64,000 nucleotides of DNA, taken from contig JAGFJJ010000076.1 in the NCBI GenBank assembly GCA_024102815.1, forward strand, positions 186,001 to 250,000, given 5' to 3'. Of the stretch, positions 1 to 8,857 are shown in pieces (positions within the stretch are counted from its first letter, which is position 1; every line of letters starts with the position of its first letter). Source of the stretch: Phycisphaerae bacterium. GTDB lineage: Bacteria; Planctomycetota; Phycisphaerae; UBA1845. The notes under the pieces are model-generated. The model saw nothing but the letters and a program-made list of their open reading frames with translations. It did not search any database and was not told the DNA's origin. The position numbers were made by a program, and so were the translations under genes.

Positions 1-23
1 TTCGAGAAGCTGATTGTGGGGGA

Positions 24-61
24 AGGCAACAGGCAGTAGGCAACGGGCAATAGGGAGTAGG
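24..61. repeat. Heptad short tandem repeat (copy 1)
   Basis: Read on the minus strand this is a run of degenerate 7-nt units of the form CCTRTTG/CCYRYTG. The same family recurs near 18.55, 21.03 and 25.97 kb. It lies outside genes, next to two other dispersed repeats (about 61-78 and 136-164). No coding or RNA function is visible. Confidence 0.6.
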
Positions 62-135
62 GTCCGCCGTGCGGACAATCCTGGCGAGTGGCGGGCCGCG
101 TTTGCGTGCCTGGTGATGGTGCTGCGGTTCGACTT

Positions 136-164
136 CGTCATTCCGGCGAAAGCCGGAATCCACG
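136..164. repeat. REP-like palindromic repeat (copy 1)
   Basis: A dispersed element built on the hairpin TTCCGGC-GAAA-GCCGGAA, flanked by CGTCA and TCCACG. Near-identical copies lie at 25173-25200 and 25811-25836. This copy overlaps the 3' end of the SGNH hydrolase gene and supplies its last codons (FRLSPE) and stop. Elements of this type are common intergenic repeats in several bacterial phyla. Confidence 0.75.
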
Positions 165-1025
165 TTTCTCAGGCACGCGGTTCGTGTGGGGTGGACTAAA
201 ACAACTCAGCTTCGCCCGCAGTTCCTCCAGAGAAGCCAAGACTTGGTCTTCCCGGATAAGGTCGTCCTCGATGAGCTGCTGTAACGAGAGGAATCCAATG
301 ACGATCAACCCCTCACGCGAAAGGTGAAGGGCATCGGGTAGAAAGAGCTCACTTAGTTGTGATCCCTCCCAGGTATGACCGCCGATCGATAGCCTGCCTG
401 TGGGGGATTGGGCCACCGCATATACTCGCGCAACCGGGATAATCTGCACTCTTGGGTGCGTTTCAGCGAATTCTCTAATCCGGTCATTCGCGAGCCGCAA
501 GGTTTCCTTGGTAGGAATAAACCGTCTGTCCAGCCCGGACTGCGGGCCGACATCCGGAATATCCCCAAGTAGAAATGTCGGAGCCCGCTTACCGAAGCGC
601 TTAAGCAGCATGTCGAGCTCGTTCAGTGCCGAGTCGAGTAGGGTGAGGTTGGTTTCGCCTTCTCCCTGCGCGTCTCCGTAGGCATCCCAAAAAAGGAAGT
701 CGGCGCCAATCACCAGGGCCGGCGCTGCGTCCGCAACCTGCCCGAGTTGCCGAACTCGACACCCCGCGGGGTCGAGAAACATCGCTGCCGTCGAGAAATC
801 CTGAACCCTGTGCCCAACGTATGCCCCAACAACTTCGGCCAGCGTAGTCGAACTTTCTGCGGGCAAGCCGTAACCGGCGGAAACGCTCGCTCCGACGACG
901 GCGATGGACCGAGTGAGGTCGTGGTTTCCTGCGGGACCGGCGCCCGTTTTCTGCGGAACATCTCCAGTCCTTGCCTGCATGCAAAAAACGGCGCCGATGA
1001 CGACGGCGACAAGATGTCGATCCAT
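138..1025 (-). CDS. Secreted SGNH/GDSL-type hydrolase-like protein
   Basis: A 295-residue protein. It starts with a short hydrophobic signal-like segment (residues 5-15), so it is probably exported. Block I of the SGNH fold reads VVGASVSAGYG around residues 44-52, with the nucleophile expected at Ser47. The usual GDS is GAS here, so the Asp is replaced by Ala. Block V near the C-terminus reads PDALHLSREG and gives the Asp-His pair. Members of this fold are esterases, lipases or acyl-hydrolases; the substrate cannot be told. The ATG at 1025 is preferred over a GTG three codons upstream because an AAAGG sequence lies at a suitable distance. The last six residues come from a dispersed palindromic repeat, so the native C-terminus was probably shorter or different. 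Confidence 0.7.
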   Translation of the reverse strand: MDRHLVAVVIGAVFCMQARTGDVPQKTGAGPAGNHDLTRSIAVVGASVSAGYGLPAESSTTLAEVVGAYVGHRVQDFSTAAMFLDPAGCRVRQLGQVADAAPALVIGADFLFWDAYGDAQGEGETNLTLLDSALNELDMLLKRFGKRAPTFLLGDIPDVGPQSGLDRRFIPTKETLRLANDRIREFAETHPRVQIIPVARVYAVAQSPTGRLSIGGHTWEGSQLSELFLPDALHLSREGLIVIGFLSLQQLIEDDLIREDQVLASLEELRAKLSCFSPPHTNRVPEKRGFRLSPE

Positions 1026-1191
1026 GACAGACACCTTTCAGAACCCAGCATGAATTGCACTCCGCGACAACCGGACTTAAGCCGCAGGATAAGCAAATCG
1101 CCGCACGTGGCGGGGCATGGTATTCGAAACCAAGGCCCGTGAGCCCTCGACCAGCCCCGCCACGCGAAGGCGCAATCCTCAAACGGCGGCA

Positions 1192-1974
1192 CTAAGGAAA
1201 TCCCAACTCCGCAGGCGTGGGAAATCTCCCGATCATGAGCGCTTTCCTCTCGAAAAACAGCTTGCCAACGAGTGGCAACGAGGCCAGCCATTCACCGCCT
1301 TTGCCTCCATACCTGGGTGTTTTCACTGTAGCCATGTGGTTGCCAAAGACGGTCCATTGCCCATCGGGACCCTTTACCGCTGCCGGTCCGCCGGACATAC
1401 CCTCCAAGGGACCTCTATAGCTTGTCACGGCGTACACTACCCCCAAAGGGAGGTTCGGCGCCCACGGCGCCACGACCCTGCAGCGAACCATCACACACCC
1501 ACCCCACTTGGGGAACCCGGCGACAAAGAACGTGTCACCGGGCGCGAGAGCCAGGTCCGGGTCCACGCGAACAGGAACAATCGGCGCCTTTCCGGGATAC
1601 TCGAAGCACGCCCAGTCAGAGAATGCAACGTCTCCCGCTGAGCGGCTTTGCTCGAAGCTCGCCCAGTCAGAGAACGCAACGTCTTCTCCCGCCGAGCGGC
1701 TTTGAGCGACAAGCTTGACCCGTGTGTCACCAAGCCATGCACCGTCATGATCATGCTGGTAGTGATGCGCGCTCATGATCAGTGTGCCTGTTGGCGTTGT
1801 CCCCACGGCAAACGCGGTGAAACCAATGCCTCGCCCTGTTGGAGAGTCTTCGGCCCTCACCAATCGCGCGACGGGAAGGCTGTCAGTCGTGATGCGACAC
1901 GGCGTCACCGAGAGGCTGGCGCACCCAGCCGTGAGTAAAGCCGGTACCAGCAGCAGTAGTGCCCGCTTGGTCAT
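1192..1974 (-). CDS. Trypsin-like serine protease lipoprotein
   Basis: A 260-residue lipoprotein with a lipobox (LLTAGC, Cys18), so it should be anchored in a membrane. The chymotrypsin-fold signature is visible. A His lies in LIMSAHHYQ (His70 or His71), Asp candidates lie in DVAFSDW, and the nucleophile motif is GMSGGP (Ser194). Residues about 92-125 carry a tandem duplication: SRSAGEDVAFSDWASFE is followed at once by SRSAGDVAFSDWACFE, so the putative catalytic Asp (98 and 115) occurs twice. The start ATG overlaps the stop of the upstream lipoprotein gene (ATGA), which suggests translational coupling. The protease assignment rests on short motifs only; it could be an inactive relative. Confidence 0.65.
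   Translation of the reverse strand: MTKRALLLLVPALLTAGCASLSVTPCRITTDSLPVARLVRAEDSPTGRGIGFTAFAVGTTPTGTLIMSAHHYQHDHDGAWLGDTRVKLVAQSRSAGEDVAFSDWASFEQSRSAGDVAFSDWACFEYPGKAPIVPVRVDPDLALAPGDTFFVAGFPKWGGCVMVRCRVVAPWAPNLPLGVVYAVTSYRGPLEGMSGGPAAVKGPDGQWTVFGNHMATVKTPRYGGKGGEWLASLPLVGKLFFERKALMIGRFPTPAELGFP
1600..1707 (-). repeat. In-frame tandem duplication inside the trypsin-like lipoprotein gene
   Basis: Two adjacent copies of about 51-54 nt, differing by a few substitutions and one 3-nt indel, each encoding SRSAG(E)DVAFSDWxxFE. The high identity points to a recent duplication. It keeps the reading frame and repeats the putative catalytic Asp. Confidence 0.8.
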
Positions 1975-2708
1975 CGCTCCAACTGTGCCTCCGCCGCCAA
2001 GTCTACCGTATCCACGACTTCCATAACGCGCATCGTCGCAAGGTCGACGCTGATGGTTTTGGCTTCACGGGTATCCCGATCGGTACCCTCGGCCCAGAGG
2101 GTCTTGGCCCCCAGCGCCGTGGTCAGAAAGACCCGAAGATCGTCCAGACGGCCCATGAGAAGAACCTGTTTGATGGGCCTGCCGTCGCTGGTGCTTATGC
2201 CGGTATCGAGGACGCCGAACTTGACGCCGTCGCCCGCCGGCAACGTTACCTCGGCCGGCATGGCAACCGCGATCACTGCCTTCTCCGGCAGGCCTTCCTC
2301 ACGGTCGAAAATTTGCTGGAGGGTCGGCGACACGAAGCGTACCGAAGCCCTGAAACCGCCGCGCTCGTAGGCTGTTACCAGTGGGTCGCTGGGTGCCTCA
2401 GCCACCATGTCATAATCGACGATGCCACGCTCGGCCAGCACCGCGTCGATGTATGGTAGATCGTCACCGACTTCGGTCAGCTTTTCCGGCTGCCCCGGCG
2501 TCTCTGGCTGAGGCGGCTGGGGCTGCGGCGGTTGGGGCTGCGGCTCCTGCGGCGGGACCGTGGGCTCGTCTTGGTAGAACTCGATCACCACCTGATCGGG
2601 TCCGATCTCGATTCTCCGCATGGGGCCCATGCAGCCGAGCTGCTGCGGCAGCACTGTTAGCGTGACCATGAGCAAACTCGCCCCTTTCCTCAAGATCTTT
2701 GTCCTCAT
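1971..2708 (-). CDS. Lipoprotein with Pro/Gln-rich linker, function unknown
   Basis: A 245-residue protein. The ATG at 2708 has a good ribosome-binding site (GAGGAAGG) and gives a lipoprotein signal with LGC at Cys26. A low-complexity Pro/Gln-rich linker follows (about residues 50-72) and then a globular domain I do not recognise (contains KFGVLDTGISTSDGRP and TKTLWAEGTDRDT-like segments). An in-frame ATG 24 codons upstream exists but would bury the signal peptide. Its stop codon overlaps the start of the trypsin-like lipoprotein gene, so the two are probably an operon and may act together at the cell envelope. Confidence 0.65.
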   Translation of the reverse strand: MRTKILRKGASLLMVTLTVLPQQLGCMGPMRRIEIGPDQVVIEFYQDEPTVPPQEPQPQPPQPQPPQPETPGQPEKLTEVGDDLPYIDAVLAERGIVDYDMVAEAPSDPLVTAYERGGFRASVRFVSPTLQQIFDREEGLPEKAVIAVAMPAEVTLPAGDGVKFGVLDTGISTSDGRPIKQVLLMGRLDDLRVFLTTALGAKTLWAEGTDRDTREAKTISVDLATMRVMEVVDTVDLAAEAQLER

Positions 2709-2988
2709 TGTCCTTCCTCTCATAAGTGGACATGTTTTGCCCCGCGCCACGTTGGCGCGGAGCCCTCGGGCCTTTACCAATTGGACATATGCCCATGGTG
2801 CGCAGGGCGCTCGCGCTTTGCGGAAGGGACTCTGTGAAATCTATGCTCCCGGTAGTGCGACCGGCCGGGGCAATCGTGGACCATCGCATCGCCCCGGCTT
2901 CAACCAATGAATTCAGGTTGCCCACCCCGTCGAGCAGAATCCGCTCTGGGAGCGGGCTCATGCGTCCTCCCAGCCCCCAGACGGAACC
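2709..2988. other. Intergenic stretch between divergent genes
   Basis: Lies between the lipoprotein gene (minus) and the coiled-coil protein gene (plus). I see no convincing gene here; short open frames lack ribosome-binding sites and protein-like character. The right-hand part leads into the promoter at 2989-3016. Confidence 0.4.
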
Positions 2989-3016
2989 TTGACACGCCCT
3001 CTTTCCTGCCCACAAT
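2989..3016 (+). promoter_or_regulatory. Sigma-70-type promoter for the coiled-coil membrane protein
   Basis: A perfect -35 TTGACA (2989-2994), 16-nt spacer and -10 CACAAT (3011-3016). Transcription would start near 3023, leaving a leader of about 185 nt before the ATG at 3208. Confidence 0.5.
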
Positions 3017-3207
3017 TCGCGGGTTGGAGCGTTCGGTACTTCGTGTGGCCGGCGTCTTGCCCGGGAATCCGCTTCCCGTGGGAGTGGCGTCCGGTCGGCC
3101 GGCGGGCGCGAGCACCCGCCGCGATGGATGGTCCGTGCACCGAACGCGCATGCGGCATGCCCAGGGACGGTTGTTTCCCCCCAACGACGTAGCGGAGGCG
3201 CATTCGA

Positions 3208-4623
3208 ATGGCCAAGGTGCAGCAGGGCGTTGGCGCCATTACGGTGTGGATGATCGTGTTCGTGGCCCTGTGGCTTACGTCCACGGTGTTTCTGGTCGTC
3301 CTGTACACCGGCCAGGAAGAGCTCAAGAACGAGAATCAGCGGCTCAGCGATGACGTTGATCGCCTGATCACCAGCAGCCAGCGCAACGCCATACCGCAGT
3401 TCCAGGAGGCCAAGCCCGGCGGTCCCACGCTGGCGGGCCTGCTCGAGGACGCCCGCCGCCAGACGGCCGAGATCGCGACAGGCGGCGAGGGTGGCGACAA
3501 CGTGGCCACCGTTCGCACTAAGCGCGACGAGCTGGTCAAGATGATCGAGCGCGACAGGGTCACGCCCGACAGCGGCGAGTACGCCGGGCTGTCCCTGCTT
3601 CAGGTCAGCCGCAAGCTCTATGAATCGTTGAAGTCGAGCCAGCTCGCCCGCACCGCGGCTGAAAATCGCGTGGCGGAGCTTGAAGGGCAGGTCGACCAGC
3701 AGATCCAGACCAACCTGGCGCAGAAGACCGAGTTCGAAAAGCGCGCCCAGGAAATGGCCGGGCAGGTAGAGGAAGTGGAAACGAGCCGAGCGGCGTTCCG
3801 CCGCGAGCAGCAGGAAGCCAAGGACAAGCTTCAGCGCGACTTCGAGCAGCGGCTGCAGCAGAACGACACGGTCCTGGCCCAGGTTCGCCAGTCTCGCGCG
3901 ACACTGGAGGAAGAGAATCGGGAGCTTCAGGAGCGTTTTCGGGCGCAGCAGGCGAAGTTCAGCGAGCTCCTCGTCCGGCCGGAAGAGCTGGGAACGGCGC
4001 GAAAGCCCGACGGAATGGTGCTGACAGCGATTCCGGGAGACGAAGTCGTCTACATCAACCTCGGCCGGAAGGACCGCCTGACGCTGGGACTGCAATTCAC
4101 TGTCTACACGGCGGAGGACGGGATTCCTGCGAGCGGTCGGGGCAAGGCGCGAATCGAGGTCGTCTCGATGGAGGACACCTCGGCCGAGTGTCGCAAGGTC
4201 TGGGTCGACCCGCGGCAGGTAGTTCTGGAGGGAGATCTGATCGCCAATCCGGTGTACGACGCGGATCGAGCGTTAAGCTTCGCCGTGGCCGGGGCGTTCG
4301 ATCTGGACCACGACGGCACACCCGATCCGAATGGCGCGGATATCATCGAGGCACTGATCGAAAACTGGGGCGGAAAGCTCGTGAGCGAGCCAACGGCGCT
4401 GACCGACTTCGTGGTTCTTGGTGCTGAGCCGCGCAAGCCGCGAACGACCATCAACCCGTCGGCGGAAGAGGCGGAGCGGGCGCGGCGGATGCAGGAGGCC
4501 GTGGATCGCTATGAGCGGGTCGTAACAACGGCCAACAACCTGGCGATCCCAGTACTGCCGCAGGAGGTTTTCCTGAACTTCCTCGGGTACAGCGGCGGGC
4601 AGCGCCTCGCGGTGGGCTACTAA
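3208..4623 (+). CDS. Membrane-anchored coiled-coil protein, function unknown
   Basis: A 471-residue protein with one N-terminal transmembrane helix (about residues 10-33). A long predicted coiled coil follows (about 35-265), rich in Glu, Gln, Arg and Leu with heptad character. A C-terminal globular part contains VVYINLGRKDRLTLGLQF and a second segment with FDLDHDGTPDPNGAD, which looks like an Asp-rich loop. The start has a GGAGG-type ribosome-binding site. I do not recognise a named family; a role in envelope organisation is only a guess. It stands alone between a promoter at 2989 and the dnaG promoter at 4683. Confidence 0.7.
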   Translation: MAKVQQGVGAITVWMIVFVALWLTSTVFLVVLYTGQEELKNENQRLSDDVDRLITSSQRNAIPQFQEAKPGGPTLAGLLEDARRQTAEIATGGEGGDNVATVRTKRDELVKMIERDRVTPDSGEYAGLSLLQVSRKLYESLKSSQLARTAAENRVAELEGQVDQQIQTNLAQKTEFEKRAQEMAGQVEEVETSRAAFRREQQEAKDKLQRDFEQRLQQNDTVLAQVRQSRATLEEENRELQERFRAQQAKFSELLVRPEELGTARKPDGMVLTAIPGDEVVYINLGRKDRLTLGLQFTVYTAEDGIPASGRGKARIEVVSMEDTSAECRKVWVDPRQVVLEGDLIANPVYDADRALSFAVAGAFDLDHDGTPDPNGADIIEALIENWGGKLVSEPTALTDFVVLGAEPRKPRTTINPSAEEAERARRMQEAVDRYERVVTTANNLAIPVLPQEVFLNFLGYSGGQRLAVGY

Positions 4624-4682
4624 GTGCATTTCACAGAGGCGGGTCGGGATGCAGATATGGAGTCCGTCCCGCGGTCGATTAT

Positions 4683-4711
4683 TTGACCGTCCGGGAATCA
4701 TGGGTTATAAT
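4683..4711 (+). promoter_or_regulatory. Near-consensus sigma-70 promoter of dnaG-rpoD
   Basis: -35 TTGACC (4683-4688), a 17-nt spacer and a perfect -10 TATAAT (4706-4711). It differs from consensus at one base only. Transcription would start near 4718, about 85 nt before dnaG. Confidence 0.75.
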
Positions 4712-4801
4712 TCACCCGGATTCTTCATCATGCTGGCAAATTCCCAGTTGATTTTTTCGCTTTACAGTTTATCGTCCGTCTGATCGAACGTCGTTCGGCA
4801 A

Positions 4802-6733
4802 TTGGTTCCGGCCGGCGTAGCGGTCGGGTTGGGTGTTTCGCACTTGCGCGGTCTGGCACGAGCAAAACAGGCAATCCTCGACCGCGCGTCGTTGATCGAC
4901 GTGGTGGGGGAGCACGTGTCTCTGCGTCGCAGCGGGCGACGTTGGGTCGGGCTCTGCCCTTTCCACAACGAGAAAACACCCTCTTTCACGGTCAATCCGG
5001 ACTTGGGCATCTTCAAGTGCTTCGGCTGCGGGAAGAGCGGCGACCTCTTCTCGTTCGTCATGGAGCGCGAACAGGTTTCCTTCGTCGATGCGATGCGCCT
5101 GCTCGCAGACCGTACGGGCGTGCGCATCGAAGAAGAGTCGCGCCGCAGTGGCAGCAGCGAGATCGGCCGTCCGGAGTTGATTCGCGTTAATGCCTGGGCG
5201 CAGCAGCTTTTCTCGCGCCAGCTATGGTCGAGCGATATCGGTCGTTCGGCACGTGAATACGTGGAACGCCGCGGCATCGTGCGCGAAACGGCGCAGTCGT
5301 TTTCACTGGGGCTCTCGGTCGACGATGGCCAGCGATTGATTGATGCGGCACTCAAGGCCGGGTTCTCGCAGAAGCTGCTGTTGGCGGCGGACCTGCTTCG
5401 CACCAGCGAGCAAGGCCGTGTATATGCGACGTTCCGCAATCGTCTGATGTTTCCCATTCGCGACGCGGGGGGGCGCGTGCTGGGATTCGGCGGCCGGACG
5501 CTGGGGGATGATCCCGCCAAGTACATCAATACGAGACAGACGCTCCTGTTCGACAAAGGACGGGGGCTTTATGGCATTGATCTTGCACGGGAGAGCATCC
5601 GCACGAAGGGGCGGGCCGTACTGGTCGAAGGCTACACCGATTGCATGCTGCTTCACCAGGCGGGTTTCACGGAAACAGTGGCGACGCTGGGAACGGCGCT
5701 GACGCCCTGGCAGGTTGATCTGCTCCGGCGTTTCGGCGAGCAGGCGGTGATTGTCTTCGACTCGGACGCGGCGGGCGAGACCGCCGCCGACCGCGCCATC
5801 GGCGTGGCGCTGCCGCGCTGCCTGGGCGTGTCGCTGGCACAGGTGCCGGAAGGCAAGGACCCTGCGGATTTCGTGCTGTCGTGCGGTGCGGAGCGCTTTT
5901 CGGACGTGTTGAACGGTGCGGTCGAGGCGCTAAGATTCAAATGGTCGGCGACGCATGCGCGATTCGACGGTAACGCGTCGGACGCCGGGCGTCGCGAGGC
6001 TCTGGAGCGTTTTCTGCAGACGGTCGGGGAGGTTTGGTCCGGGGGGGCCGTTGATGCCATTCAACGAGGGCTGATCGTCAACCAGGTCAGCCATCTCCTG
6101 AAAATCGATGCGGGCGAGGTCTCGGCGTTGCTGAGTCGCCACTCGCGGCGAGCGGCGGCGGGTGGAGACGTTGCTTCCGTTCACAGGGACGCGGGATCCG
6201 TCCGCGATGGGGATAGAAGCGATGATAGCAACGGCTGGGTGCAGCTTCTGGAAGTGGTCCTCGCGGAGCCCGGCTTGTTTTCGGAGATCGAGTGTTTTCT
6301 CTCTACGGCCGCGCCGCAGGACGTCCAGTTTGGACGCTTGCTCTCGGCAATCCGAGGAGCGGCGACGGACCTGGGAGAGTTTCGACTTCAGGACGTGCTG
6401 ATTCGCTGCGACGATCCGGCGGACGTCGTGCGATTGGCGGAACTGGCCGAGCGAGGCCTGGAAAAAGCGAATTATGCGGCGCGGCTGCGCGTGGCGCTGG
6501 ACAAGATCAACGACGAGCGCCGGCGCCTGGCGATCCAGGCGGACAAGCGTGAGCTGCTGAACGGAAATGGGAACGCGGACGAGGAGCGCGTTCGGTTGAC
6601 GAACCTGAGCGAGGGATTGCGATCGCGGCGGCATTTCGCAGGAATGCGGCTGGCGTCATCGCACCCGCGAGTACCCGGCCCGGATCGGATTGATCCCGCT
6701 GCGCCGGATTCCAAAGTGGTGGAGCAGGCATGA
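4802..6733 (+). CDS. dnaG: DNA primase DnaG
   Basis: A 643-residue primase that makes RNA primers for replication. The N-terminal zinc-binding domain shows CPFH and CFGC motifs (Cys52, His55, Cys73, Cys76). The TOPRIM catalytic core shows [15 protein letters not shown] with the first acidic residue and [11 protein letters not shown] with the DxD pair. The C-terminal region (about 440-643), which in the family binds the replicative helicase, is divergent and less recognisable. The start used is a TTG at 4802. No strong ribosome-binding site is visible, and TTG codons at 4829 or 4844 would align better with the usual short N-terminus. Its stop overlaps the rpoD start (ATGA), so the two genes are co-transcribed and translationally coupled, as in the classical macromolecular synthesis operon, here without rpsU. 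Confidence 0.95.
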   Translation: MVPAGVAVGLGVSHLRGLARAKQAILDRASLIDVVGEHVSLRRSGRRWVGLCPFHNEKTPSFTVNPDLGIFKCFGCGKSGDLFSFVMEREQVSFVDAMRLLADRTGVRIEEESRRSGSSEIGRPELIRVNAWAQQLFSRQLWSSDIGRSAREYVERRGIVRETAQSFSLGLSVDDGQRLIDAALKAGFSQKLLLAADLLRTSEQGRVYATFRNRLMFPIRDAGGRVLGFGGRTLGDDPAKYINTRQTLLFDKGRGLYGIDLARESIRTKGRAVLVEGYTDCMLLHQAGFTETVATLGTALTPWQVDLLRRFGEQAVIVFDSDAAGETAADRAIGVALPRCLGVSLAQVPEGKDPADFVLSCGAERFSDVLNGAVEALRFKWSATHARFDGNASDAGRREALERFLQTVGEVWSGGAVDAIQRGLIVNQVSHLLKIDAGEVSALLSRHSRRAAAGGDVASVHRDAGSVRDGDRSDDSNGWVQLLEVVLAEPGLFSEIECFLSTAAPQDVQFGRLLSAIRGAATDLGEFRLQDVLIRCDDPADVVRLAELAERGLEKANYAARLRVALDKINDERRRLAIQADKRELLNGNGNADEERVRLTNLSEGLRSRRHFAGMRLASSHPRVPGPDRIDPAAPDSKVVEQA

Positions 6734-8472
6734 TTGAGGCAGTCGGGCAGATTGAAAGCCCCATCGAGGCGGCGGTGGCCGAGCTGATGCGCCTGGGAAA
6801 GAAACGGGGCTTCGTCACCTGGGAGGAGATGAACCGTATCCTCCCCGACGAGGCCGTTGATCCCACGCAGCTCGAGTTGATCCTTATGCGCCTCGAGGAC
6901 GAGAAGATCGAGACGCTGGACGATGCGGACGCTCGGCGCTTTGAGCGCAAGCGCGCCGAGGCCCGGGCCGAGGCTCGCGGCAGCGCGGAAGGAGAGCCGC
7001 AGTCCGCCGATTCGGCATCCGGCGACGACGACGAAGAGAACCTCAATATCGAAGCCGTCGTGGCGGAAGTCGGGGCCAAGCGCATCGACGATCCGGTGCG
7101 GATGTACCTGACGCAGATGGGCGAGATTCCCCTGCTCACGCGGGAGGAGGAAATCCGCCTGGCCAAGAAAATCGAGCTGACGCGCATGGCATTCCGGCAG
7201 AAGGTCCTGGAGAGCGATTACTGTGCGACGCTGGCGGTGGACATTCTCCAGCAGGTGCATGAAGGGCGGCTGCCGTTCGATCGCACGATGAAGATCTCAA
7301 CTTCGGAACACGCGGCCAAGTCGCGCATCGGGGCGCGGATTCCGGTCAACCTCGAGACCGTGCGCGTGCTCATGAAGCGCAATGAGGAGGCCTGGCAGCG
7401 TGTGTTGCAGACCCGAAAGGTGGGCGAGCGCCGCGCCGTCGAGGCGGAAATGCGCTCCACGCGGCGGAAGGTCTCCAAGCTGCTCGAGGAGCTCTCCTTG
7501 CGCACGAGCCGCATTCAGCCCCTGATGAAGAAACTTCGCGGCCTGCACCGCAAGATGGTGGAGATCGAGCATCGGCTCGCCAATCAGCAGAAGAAGCGCA
7601 CGCTGTCCGACGAGGACTTCCACGCAATGAAGGACGAGCTGGCGGGTATCGAGAGCCTCTGCCTGGAGAAGTCGGAGAGCCTCGGCAAGCGGCTGAAGTC
7701 CATTGAGCGCGTGTTCTCCGAGTACGAGGATGCCAAGCGGAAGCTCTCCGGGGGCAACCTGCGGCTCGTGGTGAGCATCGCGAAGAAGTATCGAAACCGC
7801 GGCCTGAGCTTCCTGGATATCATCCAGGAAGGCAACACGGGTCTCATGCGGGCGGTGGACAAATACGAGTACAAGCGCGGGTACAAGTTCAGCACGTATG
7901 CCACGTGGTGGATTCGCCAGGCGATCACGCGGGCGATTGCCGACCACGCGCGAACCATCCGCATTCCCGTGCACATGATCGAGACGATGAGCCGGCTGCG
8001 GAACATCAGCAAGGAGCTGCTTCAGGACCTGGGCCGCGAGCCGACCATCGACGAAATCGCCAGGCGGGCGAAGATGCCCGTTTCCGAAGCGCGGCGCGTC
8101 TTGAAGATTTCGCGCCATCCGATCTCGCTGGATCGTCCGGTGGGCGAGAGCGAGGATTCGTACTTCGGCGACTTCATCGAGGACGGCTCGGCCGAGAACC
8201 CGGTGGGTCAGGCCGGCGGGGAAATGCTCAAGGACCGCGTCGAGGAAGTGCTCAAGACGCTGACCTACCGCGAGCGGGAGATCATCAAGCTCCGCTACGG
8301 CATCGGCGACGGCTACACGTACACGCTGGAGGAAGTCGGCAAGATCTTCAAGGTCACGCGCGAGCGCGTCCGCCAGGTCGAAGCCAAGGCCATCCGCAAG
8401 CTCCAGCACCCGGTCCGGGCACGGAAGCTGGAGGGCTTCCTCGACAACCTCTCGCCGATGAGCGTGCCCTGA
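6730..8472 (+). CDS. rpoD: Primary RNA polymerase sigma factor (sigma-70)
   Basis: A 580-residue housekeeping sigma factor. Region 1.1-like helices lie at the N-terminus ([17 protein letters not shown]) and are followed by an acidic linker. Region 1.2 is [19 protein letters not shown] long non-conserved insert (about residues 160-330) precedes region 2, with [19 protein letters not shown] and the -10-binding helix [17 protein letters not shown]. Region 4.2 carries the helix-turn-helix for -35 recognition ([19 protein letters not shown]). The ATG overlaps the dnaG stop. A strong hairpin terminator follows at 8541. The presence of near-consensus TTGACN/TATAAT promoters in this window fits a standard primary sigma factor. 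Confidence 0.97.
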   Translation: MIEAVGQIESPIEAAVAELMRLGKKRGFVTWEEMNRILPDEAVDPTQLELILMRLEDEKIETLDDADARRFERKRAEARAEARGSAEGEPQSADSASGDDDEENLNIEAVVAEVGAKRIDDPVRMYLTQMGEIPLLTREEEIRLAKKIELTRMAFRQKVLESDYCATLAVDILQQVHEGRLPFDRTMKISTSEHAAKSRIGARIPVNLETVRVLMKRNEEAWQRVLQTRKVGERRAVEAEMRSTRRKVSKLLEELSLRTSRIQPLMKKLRGLHRKMVEIEHRLANQQKKRTLSDEDFHAMKDELAGIESLCLEKSESLGKRLKSIERVFSEYEDAKRKLSGGNLRLVVSIAKKYRNRGLSFLDIIQEGNTGLMRAVDKYEYKRGYKFSTYATWWIRQAITRAIADHARTIRIPVHMIETMSRLRNISKELLQDLGREPTIDEIARRAKMPVSEARRVLKISRHPISLDRPVGESEDSYFGDFIEDGSAENPVGQAGGEMLKDRVEEVLKTLTYREREIIKLRYGIGDGYTYTLEEVGKIFKVTRERVRQVEAKAIRKLQHPVRARKLEGFLDNLSPMSVP

Positions 8473-8540
8473 AGCGAACGTCGACAGGGCGACGACTCGG
8501 GCGGAATCCCGGATTCCGCGATGTCGATGAAATGAACAAC

Positions 8541-8578
8541 AGCCCTTTGCGCTTTGGTGGCGTGAAGGGCTTTCTTGT
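8541..8578 (+). terminator. Rho-independent terminator after rpoD
   Basis: A 12-bp stem (8541-8552 with 8560-8571, two G-U wobbles), a 7-nt loop and a T-rich tail TTCTTGTT. It lies 68 nt after the rpoD stop and separates the dnaG-rpoD operon from selC. Confidence 0.8.
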
Positions 8579-8661
8579 TGACGCGGCCGGGGGTGGTTCT
8601 TGAAGTGCCCTTCGGGCGGCTCGGCCTCTGGTGGCAGCCGACGGGCGCGCGGTGCGGCTCG

Positions 8662-8690
8662 TTGGCGACGGCGGGTGCGTCGGTTACAGT
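8662..8690 (+). promoter_or_regulatory. Possible promoter of selC
   Basis: -35-like TTGGCG (8662-8667), 17-nt spacer and -10-like TACAGT (8685-8690), placed so that transcription would begin a few nt before the mature tRNA end at 8702. The match is moderate. Confidence 0.4.
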
Positions 8691-8701
8691 TCCCGGTCCG
8701 A

Positions 8702-8797
8702 GGGAGTGTCCGGACGCCTGGTGGGTCCCGCGGCCTTCAAAGCCGTTGAGGTGTCATTAACGTGGCATCTGGTGGGTTCGATTCCCATCCACTCCCG
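8702..8797 (+). tRNA. selC: tRNA-Sec (anticodon UCA)
   Basis: A 96-nt tRNA with the hallmarks of a bacterial selenocysteine tRNA. The anticodon loop CTTCAAA has anticodon TCA at 8737-8739, which reads UGA, on a 5-bp stem. The variable arm is long, with an 8-bp stem containing two wobbles and a TTAACG-type loop. The D arm is extended with a very small loop. The acceptor GGGAGTG pairs with CACTCCC and, with a 6-bp T stem around TTCGATT, gives the 13-bp acceptor-T stack typical of tRNA-Sec. The discriminator is G, as in known tRNA-Sec. CCA is not encoded. The gene sits 60 nt from the 3' end of a convergent selenoprotein gene. It implies that SelA, SelB and SelD are encoded elsewhere in the genome. 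Confidence 0.93.
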
Positions 8798-8857
8798 TGT
8801 TCACGCCAGGAAAGCTCGGGCACGCTGACCGTCCTTCATGAGCCGTGCGAGGCCAGC

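Noticed and set aside
2464..4095. 543-codon minus-strand frame opposite the coiled-coil protein
   Set aside because: Leu/Arg-rich shadow of the heptad-repeat gene; it also overlaps a real lipoprotein gene.
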